From positions 1,116,001 to 1,180,000 of the forward strand of contig CP099650.1 in NCBI GenBank assembly GCA_024123915.1: a stretch of DNA of 64,000 nucleotides, read 5' to 3'. This DNA comes from Oxalobacteraceae bacterium OTU3CAMAD1 (GTDB lineage Bacteria; Pseudomonadota; Gammaproteobacteria; Burkholderiales; Burkholderiaceae_D). The position numbers and the translations under genes were made by a program. This document shows, one piece after another, positions 25,308 through 36,400 of this stretch (positions within the stretch are counted from its first letter, which is position 1; each line of letters begins with the position of its first letter). The notes under the pieces are model-generated. The model searched no databases, was not told where the DNA came from, and saw nothing but the letters and a program-made list of their open reading frames with translations.

Positions 25308-25403
25308 ACGTAGGGCGGATTAGCGCAGCGTAATCGGCCATGTGTGAGCCGCCGATGGCGCATACATGGCCGATTACGGCGTTCCGCCTAATCCGCCCTA
25401 CGT
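25308..25403. repeat. Dispersed palindromic repeat, family A, copy 1
   Basis: A 96-base element bounded by perfect inverted ends ACGTAGGGCGGATTA / TAATCCGCCCTACGT, with an inner complementary pair (AATCGGCCATG / CATGGCCGATT) that would fold into one long hairpin. Two related copies lie at 36527 and 63372. It sits between convergent transcription units and touches the stop codon of tamB. Confidence 0.88.
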
Positions 25404-28400
25404 TAATCGAACGCCCAGGTGTACAACACGTCCAAGGCGTTATTGGTCCCGGTCTGGAACTGTAAGGTGATGCGCGGATTGAGCTTGTAGCGCAGCTTGA
25501 CCAGACTGGTGGCCGTCCCCGCGCCCTGCTCGAAACTGAGGTAGGCGCGCGACGAGATGCGTTTGCCGATGGTGACCACGGTGTTCTGCAACCCGGTCGC
25601 CGCGCCGGCCGACGATGTGCCCGACGCCTGTCCCACACCCAGTTCGTCCAATCCGAGCTTGCCCGCCAGTTTGCCCGTGCCGCCACCGCCGCTGCCGCCG
25701 AACAGCGCGCCGGCGGCGGTGCTGAGCAGCGCCATGTCGTTGCCGGCCGTGTTCTCGATGCCGTGGCCCAGCACCAGCCATGACAGCTTGTCGCTGTCCG
25801 GCACCGTCGGCGTTGATACCAGCTTGGCCGCCGGCGCCAGCGCCGTGCCGCGCACCTCCACGCCCGCTTCCACATTGCTCTCGCTGAGCTGCTCGCCCTC
25901 CGGCCGGCGGCGCACCGCCAGGATGTTCAGGCCCGGATTGTCGTAGGCGCCGGTGAAGTTGATCACGCCACGCTCGATCGCCAGCTTTTGGCCGTACGCG
26001 GCATAGGTGCCGTCGACCACGCGGATGCTGCCGTTGACCCGTGGCGGTCGGCGGTCGGCGATGCGGATGCGCACCGCGCCCGCCAGCCGCGCGTCCAGCC
26101 CTTTGCCTTGCAGCTTGAACGAGTCGCCAAGATCGGCTTCGACGTCGACATTGAGCGGCATGCCTTGCGCGGGCTTGGTCTGCGGCGCGCTCTTGCCGAC
26201 GATGACCACGTCGTTGCTGATGGTCGGTCCGCCTTCGCCGGCCAGCTCGATGTTGGCGCGGTCGGCGCGGAATTTGCCGTCAAGCTGGAAGCGTTTGGCG
26301 TCGCGCGTCAGCGAGCTTTGGCCGCTGACGACCAGGATGCGGTCCGGCCGCGAAAGGATCTCCAGCTTGTCGGCGGTGAGCTTGAGCGCCATCGTCGCCT
26401 CGTTGCCGGCGTAACGTATCCAGCCGTCGGCCAGCGCGCGGCCCTCGGCGCCGTCAAAGCTGAGCTTTTGCAGTTGCAGCTGGTCGCCCGCCAGGCGCGC
26501 CTGCAGCACGCCGTTGCGCAGCTTGATGCCTTCGTCGGGCAGGTTGACCACCAGCTTGTCGCCGTTGATGTCGCCGTTCAGTTGCGGCGCGCCCAGGGTG
26601 CCGCTGCCGGAAATGGCCAGCTTCAGGGTGCCGTCGATTTCCAGTCCCGGCTGGCCGGCCAGCGGCGCGAGCCAGGCCAGCGAACCCATATTGGCGTTGC
26701 CCTCCAGCGTGAACGGGCTGGCGTCGGCCAGCCGGCCTTCGCGCAGCTGCGCGCTGCCATCGATGCGGGCCTGGCCCACACGGGTGCCGTCCACATCGAG
26801 TTGGGTGCGCAGGGTGCCGTTGTTGACGTCGACGCGCGCATCGAGCTTGGTCAGCCCCAGCGCCTGCGACAGGTCGGCGCCGATGATGGTCAGGTCACCC
26901 TGTTCGCGGAACACGTGGAACGAGCCGCCCAGTACCGGGGCGCTGTTCTTGGTGCCTGCTTGCAGATTGAGGCCCCAATCGGCGCCGATGGTCAGGTTGC
27001 CGCGCACGTTCTCGCGCCATGCATCGGACAGCTGGCCCAGGTAGTTGACCGGCACGGCGTTCGCCTGGCCCTTGCTGCGCCAGGCGCCGCCGTTTTTCTC
27101 GACGCTGTCGATGCGGATCGCGCCGTCGCGGATCTTGATGGTGGCGTTGGTCAGCGAGATTTTCTCGGGACGCGACAAACCTGCGACGCCGCTGCCATCC
27201 GGCGCCACCAGGCGCAGTGGTGCCGGCGCGACGAGGTTGAGTGCGAAGCGGCCCTTGTTTTGCAGCGAGTCGATGGTGCCGGTCCAGGCGTCGTCGGCCC
27301 AGGCGCCCTTGACCCGCAGCGAGGCGTCGAAGCGCGGATTGCTGGCGCTGACCTCGATCGTGTGGCCGCTGCGGGAGCCGCTGGTTTGCAGTCGCGCCTT
27401 GTCGATCTTGATCGATGGCGATTCGTAGAGCGTGATTTCGATGTCGCTCACCAGCGGCACGTCGGCCATGGGGTCTCTATTGCCTTCGCGGTTGGCCGCG
27501 CGGCGGGCGCCGGTGGACGCGGGCGCGGAGGCCGCCATCGCCACCGTGTTACCCAAGGTCGCGCTGCCACGGATGGCGGCGATCTGCTGCTGGCCCGGCA
27601 GGCGCAGGGCGCTGGCGTCGAGCGTGAGCGAGATCGCCGGACGGGCGCTGGTGCCCGACAGGGTGCCGTTGGCGCGCAGCGCGCCGCCGAACGGCGGTCC
27701 GAGCGCGGCCAGTTGCGGCGCTTCGAGCTTCCACTCCAGCTTATCGAGCGCGCTGCCGAAACTGCCCTTGGCCAGCAAGCGGTTGGTCGCCAGGCGCAGG
27801 TCGATGTCGGCGTCGCGGATTTCGTCTTTGCGGGCCGTCAGTTTGGCGTAGCCGGACAGCGGCGCGCTGGCCAGCGTGGACTGTTGCAAGGTCAGGTTCA
27901 GCCCCGCGCGCCAGTCGTCCGACAGTTGCGCGTCGGCGGTGAAGGTGGCGTTAATGGCGCCGCTCTGTGCCGTGCCGAAGGCGGCCGGGTTGAGGCGCTG
28001 CACGGTGCCGGTCATTTTGACTTCGGGGATTTTCTTCGCGCCGGCCAGCGCCACGTTGCCGCTGGCGTGGATCAGGCTATCGGGCGCGGGGCGCTTGGCA
28101 GAAGCCAGTCCCAGTCCCTTGGCGTCGGCCTCGAAACTGCTGCGCGGCGCCTGCATGGTGCCGGTGACGACGCCGCTGGCCTGAATGGCGCCCAGCAGGT
28201 CGCTGCTGACGGCCGACAGCTGGCGGGCGTCGACCTTCCACCGCAACTGCTCGCCCGGCGCGCCAAAGCTGCCGGTGATCTCGGCGTTATTCTGCGCCAT
28301 CGTCACCTTGGCGTTGACGCCGCTGATATGTTTGGCGTCGGCGTTGAGTTTGCCGTTGCCGGTCAGCGGTTGCCCGAGTAGTTTGCTCGGCTTGATCTGG

Positions 28401-29986
28401 AAGTCGGCCGCCACCTGCCATGCCGGCGCGATGGCGCCGCTGGCGTTGACGTCGGCGTTCAGGTCGGCGACCGGGAGGCCGGCGCCCAGCGCGGATGGAT
28501 CGAAATGGTCGGCGCGCAGCTTGGCGCTGAACGCTTGCTTATCCTTCAGGCTCAATTGGCCGGTGGCGCTGATCGTGCCTTTTTTCGCTTGCAGGCGCGC
28601 TTGTTGCAGTTGCAGCAGTGCGTCGGCCAGGGTGGCCTGCACGTCCAGCTTCAGGCCGGCCTGCGCCAGGTTGGCGTTCAGGGTTTGCTTGGTCGGCGTG
28701 CTGGAAAGCGCGATGTCGCCAGCCACCGTCGTCTTGTTGGCGCTGGTGTGCAGGTGGCTCAGATCGAGGCGGTCGGTGTGCAGCTTGAAGTTGGCGACAT
28801 CGATGCCCGCGTCCGGCCCCTTGCGCTGGACGTCGCCGCCTCCGGTGAAGTGGCCGGCCGCGCCCAGGTCGAGCAGCACGTTTTCCAGCAGCGAGGCGGT
28901 CAGGGTGCCGCCCAGGCGGCCGCTGAAGATTTGCAGCGGCAGCGCCTCGCGGTCGATCGGGCCTGCCTTGTCCTGGTTCACCAGCGCGAACTGGCCGGAC
29001 AGCTTCTGGTCCGGCGTGATGGCCGCCGTCACCTTGAGGTTGAACTTCGCCGGCGGCAGGCCGGCCTCGAAGCCGGCCGGATTGACGTCGCGCGCGGTCA
29101 GGTCGATGGCGCGCAGGATGATCGGGTCGAACGGTGCGAGCGACAGCGTGGCGTCGCCGCTGGCCGGTCCGGCTTCGCCCTGCGCCTTGAGGTTGAGCAG
29201 CGCCAGGCTGCCGGCGGCGGTCACGTTCAATTGGGCGGGGATGGCCGCGGTGGCGCTGTCGGCGGCAGCGATGGAATGGGCGGCAGGGGCGGAGGTGGTC
29301 CCGGCGGACGGCTTGGCGGCGGGGACGATGGTCTGGGTCAGCGACGCCTTGCCCTGCAGCGCGAACGGCTTGTCGGCGGCGATGGTCAGGTCGGCCTTTG
29401 CGTTGCCGAACGGCGTCTTGGCCGATGCCTCCTGAAGGTGCCAGCTGGTCTTGTCGCCATACAGCTCGAAGCGCACGTTTTCGATGACGTTGGTGCCGGT
29501 CTCGCTGACCAGGGTCAGTTTGTCGAGGCGGGCGTCGGAAAGACTGAGGCGGAACGGCGCTGCCAAGGATTCGGGCATCTTGGCCGGCTCGGACGGTCCC
29601 AGGCTCTGCACCGTCAGCGCGGCGACATGCAGTTCGCTGATGGCCAGGCCTTCGGAGAAGTACTGCAACGGCGACCAGTTGATGTCGATGCTCTGCGCGG
29701 TGATGACGCTGTCCTTGCCGCGATAGGCCAGCTTACCGATGTGCATGCGGTGGTACAGCGATCCGCTGACGTCGGTGACGGCGATGCTGCCGCCGCTGGC
29801 CTTGGAGACGCGCGCGACCAGCTGCTGCAAGGTCGATTCGCGGCCCAGCAGCCAGAAGGCGCCGGCCAGCAGCACGACCAGCACCGCCAGTGAAATCAGG
29901 ACGCGGCGCGGCCAGCGGCGCGGGCGGGGGGAAGCGACAGCGGAATCGGGACCGCCCGGCTGCTCGGTGTTGTTATGGTCGGCCAT
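25403..29986 (-). CDS. tamB: Translocation and assembly module subunit TamB
   Basis: A 1527-residue inner-membrane-anchored AsmA-like protein. A short cytoplasmic N-terminus precedes one membrane anchor (VLISLAVLVVLLAGAFWLLG). A very long, repetitive beta-strand region follows, which in this family forms a hydrophobic groove across the periplasm. The end is the conserved TamB (DUF490) domain, with 'FTGAYDNPGLNILAVRRRPE', 'DSDKLSWLVLGHGIENTAGN' and a barrel-like 'ARAYLSFEQGAG' stretch. With TamA it assists assembly of outer-membrane proteins and lipid transport to the outer membrane. The start overlaps the tamA stop by one base, the usual tamAB operon. Confidence 0.95.
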   Translation of the reverse strand: MADHNNTEQPGGPDSAVASPRPRRWPRRVLISLAVLVVLLAGAFWLLGRESTLQQLVARVSKASGGSIAVTDVSGSLYHRMHIGKLAYRGKDSVITAQSIDINWSPLQYFSEGLAISELHVAALTVQSLGPSEPAKMPESLAAPFRLSLSDARLDKLTLVSETGTNVIENVRFELYGDKTSWHLQEASAKTPFGNAKADLTIAADKPFALQGKASLTQTIVPAAKPSAGTTSAPAAHSIAAADSATAAIPAQLNVTAAGSLALLNLKAQGEAGPASGDATLSLAPFDPIILRAIDLTARDVNPAGFEAGLPPAKFNLKVTAAITPDQKLSGQFALVNQDKAGPIDREALPLQIFSGRLGGTLTASLLENVLLDLGAAGHFTGGGDVQRKGPDAGIDVANFKLHTDRLDLSHLHTSANKTTVAGDIALSSTPTKQTLNANLAQAGLKLDVQATLADALLQLQQARLQAKKGTISATGQLSLKDKQAFSAKLRADHFDPSALGAGLPVADLNADVNASGAIAPAWQVAADFQIKPSKLLGQPLTGNGKLNADAKHISGVNAKVTMAQNNAEITGSFGAPGEQLRWKVDARQLSAVSSDLLGAIQASGVVTGTMQAPRSSFEADAKGLGLASAKRPAPDSLIHASGNVALAGAKKIPEVKMTGTVQRLNPAAFGTAQSGAINATFTADAQLSDDWRAGLNLTLQQSTLASAPLSGYAKLTARKDEIRDADIDLRLATNRLLAKGSFGSALDKLEWKLEAPQLAALGPPFGGALRANGTLSGTSARPAISLTLDASALRLPGQQQIAAIRGSATLGNTVAMAASAPASTGARRAANREGNRDPMADVPLVSDIEITLYESPSIKIDKARLQTSGSRSGHTIEVSASNPRFDASLRVKGAWADDAWTGTIDSLQNKGRFALNLVAPAPLRLVAPDGSGVAGLSRPEKISLTNATIKIRDGAIRIDSVEKNGGAWRSKGQANAVPVNYLGQLSDAWRENVRGNLTIGADWGLNLQAGTKNSAPVLGGSFHVFREQGDLTIIGADLSQALGLTKLDARVDVNNGTLRTQLDVDGTRVGQARIDGSAQLREGRLADASPFTLEGNANMGSLAWLAPLAGQPGLEIDGTLKLAISGSGTLGAPQLNGDINGDKLVVNLPDEGIKLRNGVLQARLAGDQLQLQKLSFDGAEGRALADGWIRYAGNEATMALKLTADKLEILSRPDRILVVSGQSSLTRDAKRFQLDGKFRADRANIELAGEGGPTISNDVVIVGKSAPQTKPAQGMPLNVDVEADLGDSFKLQGKGLDARLAGAVRIRIADRRPPRVNGSIRVVDGTYAAYGQKLAIERGVINFTGAYDNPGLNILAVRRRPEGEQLSESNVEAGVEVRGTALAPAAKLVSTPTVPDSDKLSWLVLGHGIENTAGNDMALLSTAAGALFGGSGGGGTGKLAGKLGLDELGVGQASGTSSAGAATGLQNTVVTIGKRISSRAYLSFEQGAGTATSLVKLRYKLNPRITLQFQTGTNNALDVLYTWAFD

Positions 29987-32049
29987 CAGAAGGTGAATCC
30001 CAGCGAGAAGTGCAAACGATATTTTTGAACCGCGTGTCCGTACGCGACATCGACGTTGATCGGACCCACAGGACTTTTCCAGCGCGCGCCGATGCCATAG
30101 CCGGACTTGGGATGCAGGGCGCTGAAGCTGTCGCCGGCGTTACCGGCGTCGTAGAACACCGCCGCGCCGTACTGCGGCTTGAACCAGTACTGGTATTCGG
30201 CGCTGGCGGTGGCCAGATAGCGCCCGCCGACGGTGGCGTCGCCCTGTTTGACGCCCAGTTCCTGGTAGGCGTAGCCGCGCACCGACTGGTCGCCGCCGGC
30301 GCGGAACAGGTACACGGCCGGCACGCCGACCTTGCTGCGCGAACCGAGCGCGCCGACTTCCGCGCGCAGGATGATGTTGGAGGTGGTGTTCAACGGCAGG
30401 TAGTAGATGCCGCGCGTGTAGGCGCGCACGAAGGCCTCGTCGGTCAGGATCGGCAGCAGCGCGCCGCCCACCTGGGCGTTGAGCGCGTAGCCCTTGGTCG
30501 GCATCAGCAGGTTGTCGACCTTGCGCCAGGTGGTGGCGTACGTCAGCGGCAAGCTTTTGCTGGTCACCGATTCCTGGCCCTGCACGGTCTTGGTCTCGGA
30601 CAGCAGCTCGAGCGAGATGCTGCGTTCGAGCAGCGGCGTGCCCCACGCGCGCTTGGCGGCGACGCTGGTCACGGCGGTGACTTCGCCCTCGATGTCGCTG
30701 CGTTCGTAGGAAGCGCCGATGCTATGGTTGTAGCCATCAGACGTGACGGGGAAGTAGAAGTCGCCGCGCGCGGTCTGGCGCTTGGTTTCCAGGGTCAGCG
30801 CGCTTTTCAGGCGCAGGCCGAAGATAGCCAGGTCGTCATAGGTCAGCGACGCGCGGTTGCCGGTGTTGGTACTGTAACCGAGACCGGCGCTGACGTTCTT
30901 GCGCTTGTTCTCGGTCACGCGCACCAGCAGCGGCAGCGGCGCCATCGACGCCGCGTTGTCCGAGCGGGGCATAGGAACGGCTGCTGCTGCGGCGGCGGCG
31001 GGGTCGGCGCCCGGCGGCGGGGCGGTCGCGGCGGCGGCCTCCAGCTGCTCGTTGAGGATCGCGCTCATGTCGGCGCTTACTTCCACGCTGCTGAAATAGC
31101 CGGTGTCCTGCAGGCGCGATTGGTACGACTGCAGCGCCGCCTCGCTGTAATAGTCGCCCGGATCGATCGGGTTCAAATTGGTGATCACCGATTCCGGGTA
31201 GCGCTTCAAACCTTCGATGCGCAGTTCGCCGAAGCGCAGTTCGGGGCCGCTGTCGAGCACCACCCGCAGATTGGCCTGGCGGCTTTCCGGATCGATGGTG
31301 GCCTGGCTCTCCAGCAGCTGGGCGCGCGGATAGCGGGTCTGCACCACCTGGCGCAGCAGGGCACGCTTGGAGGCTTCCCAGTCGTCCTGGCGGAAGATTT
31401 CACCGCGTTTCAGCGCCCAGGTCCCCCTCAGCGCGTCGGGGTTGAACTGGTTGCTGGCGCGCTGTTCCGGGTTGGGCGGGAAACCTTGCAGAACGATCTC
31501 GACCTCGCCCACGCGCACCGGCTCGCCTGCGGCGACCGTGACCTGCACCACCAGCGGCGTCGCATCACGGTCGAGTTTGACGCTGACCTCGGGCGAGTAA
31601 TAGCCGGCGGTGGCGACCAGGGTGCGGATCTGTTCCGGCGTCGTGCGTACCAGTCTGAACAGCTGCTCGCGGGTCATGCGGGCATTGCCGCGAAAACGCA
31701 TCAGATCGAGGTTTTTCTCCAGCAGCTCTTCGAGCTCATCGGGCGCGTCGATGTTGACCGTGTACTTGATGCCGGTCGAGACCAGCGGGGCGGGGGAGGC
31801 TGGTTTCGCCTCCGGTTGCGGTGCGGCCTGGACCTCCGCCGGAGCGGCGGCGGGTGCCGGCGCTTGATCGGACGTTTGGTCCGTGGATTGCCCGGTGGTT
31901 TGTCCAAAAACGGGGCCGGCAGTCATCACGGCGCCCGTCGCGAAGGCCAGTAACAGTGTAAATGCTGCGTGGCGGCAAGATACTTTTGGCGCGAGTTGTG
32001 CCAAAATTCGTGATCTTGCCGATTTTTTTGCTGGCGATGCCGGTAACAT
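29986..32049 (-). CDS. tamA: Translocation and assembly module subunit TamA (Omp85 family)
   Basis: A 687-residue Omp85-family outer-membrane protein. An extended basic N-terminus comes before the signal core (FTLLLAFATGAVMTAGPVFG). A Gln/Thr/Pro/Ala-rich linker precedes POTRA-type domains (about 85-320). A 16-strand-type barrel follows, with Omp85 motifs 'GAGLGYSTNTGNR-like' (seen as VSAGLGYSTNTGNRASLTYD), 'LFRAGGDQSVRGYAYQELG' containing the conserved RGY, and a terminal aromatic 'YRLHFSLGFTF'. GGAG lies close upstream of the start. It is translationally coupled to tamB. Confidence 0.94.
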   Translation of the reverse strand: MLPASPAKKSARSRILAQLAPKVSCRHAAFTLLLAFATGAVMTAGPVFGQTTGQSTDQTSDQAPAPAAAPAEVQAAPQPEAKPASPAPLVSTGIKYTVNIDAPDELEELLEKNLDLMRFRGNARMTREQLFRLVRTTPEQIRTLVATAGYYSPEVSVKLDRDATPLVVQVTVAAGEPVRVGEVEIVLQGFPPNPEQRASNQFNPDALRGTWALKRGEIFRQDDWEASKRALLRQVVQTRYPRAQLLESQATIDPESRQANLRVVLDSGPELRFGELRIEGLKRYPESVITNLNPIDPGDYYSEAALQSYQSRLQDTGYFSSVEVSADMSAILNEQLEAAAATAPPPGADPAAAAAAAVPMPRSDNAASMAPLPLLVRVTENKRKNVSAGLGYSTNTGNRASLTYDDLAIFGLRLKSALTLETKRQTARGDFYFPVTSDGYNHSIGASYERSDIEGEVTAVTSVAAKRAWGTPLLERSISLELLSETKTVQGQESVTSKSLPLTYATTWRKVDNLLMPTKGYALNAQVGGALLPILTDEAFVRAYTRGIYYLPLNTTSNIILRAEVGALGSRSKVGVPAVYLFRAGGDQSVRGYAYQELGVKQGDATVGGRYLATASAEYQYWFKPQYGAAVFYDAGNAGDSFSALHPKSGYGIGARWKSPVGPINVDVAYGHAVQKYRLHFSLGFTF

Positions 32050-32145
32050 GAGACTCCATCAGGGTGTGCGCTATGCGCCATGTTACCGGATTGCCCTTAA
32101 AGATGGCGTACATATAACATCGTGTCACCCCTGAAAGAAAATGTC

Positions 32146-32853
32146 ATGTTGCCTACCGATTCCGCTCTGGTGCTTTTTAGCGGTGGACAAGATTCCACCA
32201 CCTGCCTGGCCTGGGCGTTGAAACATTACGCCCGCGTCGAAACCATCGGTTTCGACTATGGCCAGCGGCACGCCGTGGAGCTCACCGTCCGTCCCGACGT
32301 CATCGCGCGCCTGCGCGCCCAGAACCCCGAGTGGGACGCCAAACTGGGCGAAGACCACATGATCGACCTGTCGCTGATCTCCAGGATTTCGCAGACGGCG
32401 ATGACCCACGATATCGCCATCGAAACCCAAGCCAACGGCCTGCCCAACACCTTCGTCCCGGGCCGCAACCTGCTGTTCATGACGGTGGCCGCCACCGTGG
32501 CCTACCGGCGCGGCCTGACGGTGCTGGTCGGCGGCATGTGCGAGACCGATTTCTCCGGCTATCCCGACTGCCGCGACGACACCATGAAGGCGCTGCAGGT
32601 GGCGCTCAACCTCGGCATGGACACCCGCATCAAGCTGGAGACGCCGCTGATGTGGCGCGACAAGCGCCAGACCTGGGAGCTGGCGCAAGAGCTGGGCGGC
32701 CAGTCGCTGGTCGACCTGATCCGCGACGGCACCCACACCTGCTACCTCGGCGAGCGCGGCGCGCTGCACGACTGGGGCTACGGCTGCGGCACCTGCCCGG
32801 CGTGCGAGCTGCGCGCGCGCGGGTATCGGCAGTTCGCCGGCGCCGAAGGGTAA
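32146..32853 (+). CDS. queC: 7-cyano-7-deazaguanine synthase (queuosine pathway)
   Basis: A 235-residue ATP-dependent enzyme converting 7-carboxy-7-deazaguanine to preQ0. The PP-loop ATP site is [13 protein letters not shown] at residues ~8-20, followed by '[11 protein letters not shown]'. The middle has '[20 protein letters not shown]' and '[13 protein letters not shown]'. The zinc site is the C-terminal Cys cluster (CYLGE and [10 protein letters not shown]). The ATG at 32146 is chosen over an in-frame GTG 24 bases upstream. No other que genes and no preQ1 riboswitch were seen nearby. It is divergent from tamA. Confidence 0.96.
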   Translation: MLPTDSALVLFSGGQDSTTCLAWALKHYARVETIGFDYGQRHAVELTVRPDVIARLRAQNPEWDAKLGEDHMIDLSLISRISQTAMTHDIAIETQANGLPNTFVPGRNLLFMTVAATVAYRRGLTVLVGGMCETDFSGYPDCRDDTMKALQVALNLGMDTRIKLETPLMWRDKRQTWELAQELGGQSLVDLIRDGTHTCYLGERGALHDWGYGCGTCPACELRARGYRQFAGAEG

Positions 32854-32871
32854 AACCGGCCCGCTTTGGGG

Positions 32872-33159
32872 TTACACCCCGTTCACCAGCGCCAAATCGA
32901 AATTGGCGCCGCTGCTGCGCAGCTTCCTGAGCGGGATGTGCTCGGGGTCGTCGTTCCAGTCCTTGGCATGCTGCTCGGAAGGGAACTCGATCAGCACCGC
33001 GATGCCGGGAAACACCGGCTGGCCCTCCAAGGTCTGTGTCGGCGCCTTGGCCAATATCTTGCCGCCGTGTTTTTGGATCAGCGCCGGCATCCGGGTGCCA
33101 TATTCCTGTTGCCAGTCCGTGTTGTGCAGCGTTAAAGAACCGATCGCGTATGCAGCCAT
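32872..33159 (-). CDS. DUF1330 family protein
   Basis: A 95-residue protein with the ferredoxin-like alpha/beta pattern of DUF1330: 'AAYAIGSLTLHNTDWQQEY', 'ALIQKHGGKILAKAP', 'FPGIAVLIEFPSEQHAKDWN'. GAGGAG lies eight bases before the ATG, so the longer upstream frame is rejected. Family members are small cytoplasmic proteins, probably dimeric, without established function. It converges on queC with an 18-base gap. Confidence 0.9.
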   Translation of the reverse strand: MAAYAIGSLTLHNTDWQQEYGTRMPALIQKHGGKILAKAPTQTLEGQPVFPGIAVLIEFPSEQHAKDWNDDPEHIPLRKLRSSGANFDLALVNGV

Positions 33160-33237
33160 GGTGGTACTCCTCAGTGCCTGGTCGACAAACCCGCGCCGGC
33201 CCCGTGGCCGCCGCGCTTGTCGCGCCATCATTATTGA

Positions 33238-33279
33238 GTGAAAACCATCTTGGTATAAACGATTTTATGGTTTTTTCAC
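33238..33279. promoter_or_regulatory. Imperfect long inverted repeat in intergenic region
   Basis: GTGAAAACCAT and ATGGTTTTTTCAC are nearly perfect arms (two extra T in the right arm) around an 18-base AT-rich centre. It lies upstream of the DUF1330 gene and about 160 bases before the sensor cyclase. It could be an operator or a stem in RNA; the rest of 33160-33436 shows nothing clear. Confidence 0.35.
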
Positions 33280-33436
33280 CACTAAACACGTGTTATGAAT
33301 CGGCACAGCGCTTTGATTGTCATTTTGGGCTGGACCCTGTTAGGATAAGGACGAGTTCGTTAGCGGATGCAACTTAGCCAGGGACATATCCTTGATGTCG
33401 TACTTATACCAGTTGCAGGTCACGGGTTAACCGGAC

Positions 33437-36400
33437 ATGGCCGATATCCAGGCACAGCTGCGCCGGGTGGTGCAGGCCCTGTTGTCGCAGCGCGTGCTGC
33501 CGGCGCTGGTGCTGGCCGGCAGCCTCGGGGTCACCGCCGTGCTGTGGCACGGCGCGCGCGCCGATGCCGAGCAGGAGGCCCAGGCCGACTTCGACGGCCG
33601 CGTGCGCGAACTGGTCAACCAGCTCGACCAGCGCATGCAAACCTATGTGCAGGTGCTGTACGGCGTCCAGGGACTGTTCTACAGCTCGCTCGACGTCGAC
33701 CGCGCCGAATTCCACACCTATCTGGCTGGGCAGGAGCTGGGCGGCCATTTCCCCGGCGTGCAGGCGATCGGCTACATCCGCCTGATCGGCGCCGACCAGC
33801 GCGAGGCGCACGAGGCGCTCGTGCGCCGCATCGACTACCCGCACTACCGCCTGGTCCCGCCGGGCGCGCGCCCGTGGTACGCGCCCACCGTGTACATGGA
33901 ACCTTTCAATGAAAGCAACCGCCGCGCGATCGGCTTCGACTCCGCTTCCGATCCGGTGCGCCGCGCCGCGCTGGAGCAGGCGCGCGATTCCGGTCTGCCG
34001 GCGATGACCGGCCGCGTCGGCCTGGTGCAGGACCACGGCAAGCCGCCGCAGGCCGGCTTTCTGATCATGCTGCCCTTGTATAGCGCCGGCCAGCCGGTGC
34101 GCAGCTGGAGCGAGCGCCGCGCCGCCATCAAGGGCTGGGTGTTCGCGCCGTTCCGGGTCGGCGATCTGATGGCCGGGCTGGGCAACGCCCGCACCGCCGC
34201 GCTGGACGTGGAAATCTACGACGGCGACCGCGTGACGCCGGAGGCGCGCATGTACGACAGCGCGCCGGCCGCCAGCGCCACCTTGCGCTCGAGCGTGCAG
34301 CAGATGGCCATCGCCGGCCATCGCTGGACCTTGCGCATCTCGCTGCTGCCGGGGAAGTCGGCGCGCGTGGACCGGGCGACGAGAATCGCCGGCTTCGGCG
34401 TGCCGATCGGCGCCCTGGCCGCGTGGGTCGCGTGGATGCTGACGCGGGCGCGGGTGCGCGCGCACCGGGCGTTGGCCCGCAGCCGCATCCTGGCCGGGGA
34501 GCTCAAGGACGGCCAGGCGGCGCTGATGGTGCTGGCCGACAGCGCCCAGAGCAGCCAGGCGATGTTGCGCAGCATTCTGGATTCGACCATCGACGGGATC
34601 CTGGTCGACAACCTGAAGGGCTCGGTGCTCAATTCGAACCGGCGCTTCCGCGAACTGTGGAACGTGCCCGAATGCCTCGACTGGCAAAGCGACGGCGCCG
34701 TGCTGATGCAGCACATGCGCGAGCAGCTGTATCATCCGGACGGCGGCCTGCGGCTCGACGACGCGCAGCAAATGCTGCTGCCGGGCGTGCAGCGCGGCCT
34801 GCCGGTGGAGGCACAGCACGAGCTGCTGCGCCTGAAGGACGGGCGGGTGATCGAACAGCACACGCGCGGCCTGCGGCTGGGCAGCGAGCCGGCGCGCATC
34901 TGGTCGTTCCGCGACATCACCGAGCGCACCCACACCGAGCGGCGCGAAAAAACCCGGCGCCACGTGCTCGAACTGCTGGCCACCGGCGCGCCGCTGCACA
35001 CCATCCTCGAGAGCGTGGTCAAGGGCGTCGAGACCGACAACGAGGACTTGATGTGCTGCGTGCTGCTGCTCGACGAGCCGGGCGAGCACCTGCTGGTGAC
35101 CGCCGCGCCGAGCCTGCCGGCCTTCTTCATCGCCGCCGTGCACGGCATGTCGGTGCACGCGCTGCACAGCGCCTGCGGCGAGTCGGTGCGCACGCGCGGG
35201 CGCGTGATCATCGAGGATATCCGCAACGCGCCGTCGTGGATGGAGCACCGCGACCTGGCCGTGCAGGCGCGGCTCGGGTCGTGCTGGTCCGATCCGATCT
35301 TCGGCGCCGGCGGCAACGTGCTGGGCAGCTTCGCCGTGTTCCACCCGGAGGCGCGCCTGCCCAGCATCGCCAACATCGCGCTGATCGAACAGGCCGCGCG
35401 GCTGGCCGGCATCGCCGTCGAGCAGGCACAGGCGGCCGAGGCGGTGCGCGCCGGCGAGGCGCGCTTCCGCAGCCTGTACGACCACGCGCCGGTGGCGCTG
35501 TGGGAGCAGGACTGGTCGGCCGTGCGCGCCGCGCTGGCCGAGCTGGCGCAGTGTGGCGTCGATGACATGGAGCGCTACCTGAGCGCCAATCCGAGCCAGG
35601 TGCGGCGGCTGGCGTCGCTGGTGCGCATCCTCGACGTCAACGCCTCGGCGCTGCGGCAGATCGGCGTCGAGCCGTGCCGCAAGGACATGTCGCTGATCAC
35701 CCTGGCGCAGAACTTCGACGCCGAGGCCATGCCCGGCTTCGCGCGCGCGGTGACGGCGCTGGTGCGCGGCGAGCGCTTCTTCTCGTGCGAGGGCAGCTTC
35801 GAGCGGCTCGACGGCGTCACCCGCCTCAACGAGCTGACCTTGCTGGTGATGCCGGGCCACACGGACAGCCTGGACTTCGTCATCGTCTCGACCTTGGACA
35901 CCACCGAAAAGCGCCGTATGCACGACGAGCTGCGGGTGCTGGCGACCACCGATTTCCTGACCGGACTGCCGAACCGGCGCGAGTTCATGAACCGGCTGGC
36001 CGAGGAGCAGGAGCGGCTGCAGCGCGACATCGGCGCCTGCACGGCGGTGCTGTTGCTGGATCTGGACCACTTCAAGCGCATCAACGATGAGTACGGCCAC
36101 GCGGCCGGGGACGCCGTGCTGCGCCAGTTGAGCGAGTTGATGCGGCAGGATCAGCGCAAGATCGATATGCGCGGGCGCATCGGCGGCGAGGAGTTCGCGA
36201 TCCTGCTGCCGGGGGCGACGCTGGGCAAGGCGGCGGTGTTCGCGGACCGCCTGCGCCAGCGCATCGCCGATACGCCGATGTGCCTGGGCGATGGCTTGCA
36301 GTTGACGGTGACGGTCAGCATCGGGATCGCGGTCATGGGCGGCAAGCAGCCGGGCGGGGATGCGGCCTTGGTGCGGGCCGATCAGGCGTTGTACACGGCC

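Noticed and set aside
25988..28381. Long plus-strand frame of 797 codons
   Set aside because: Antisense shadow of tamB; low-complexity Gly/Arg/Gln/Asp composition and no domain.
32050..32145. Possible preQ1 riboswitch before queC
   Set aside because: No aptamer-like stem-loop with an A-rich tail was found in the short leader.
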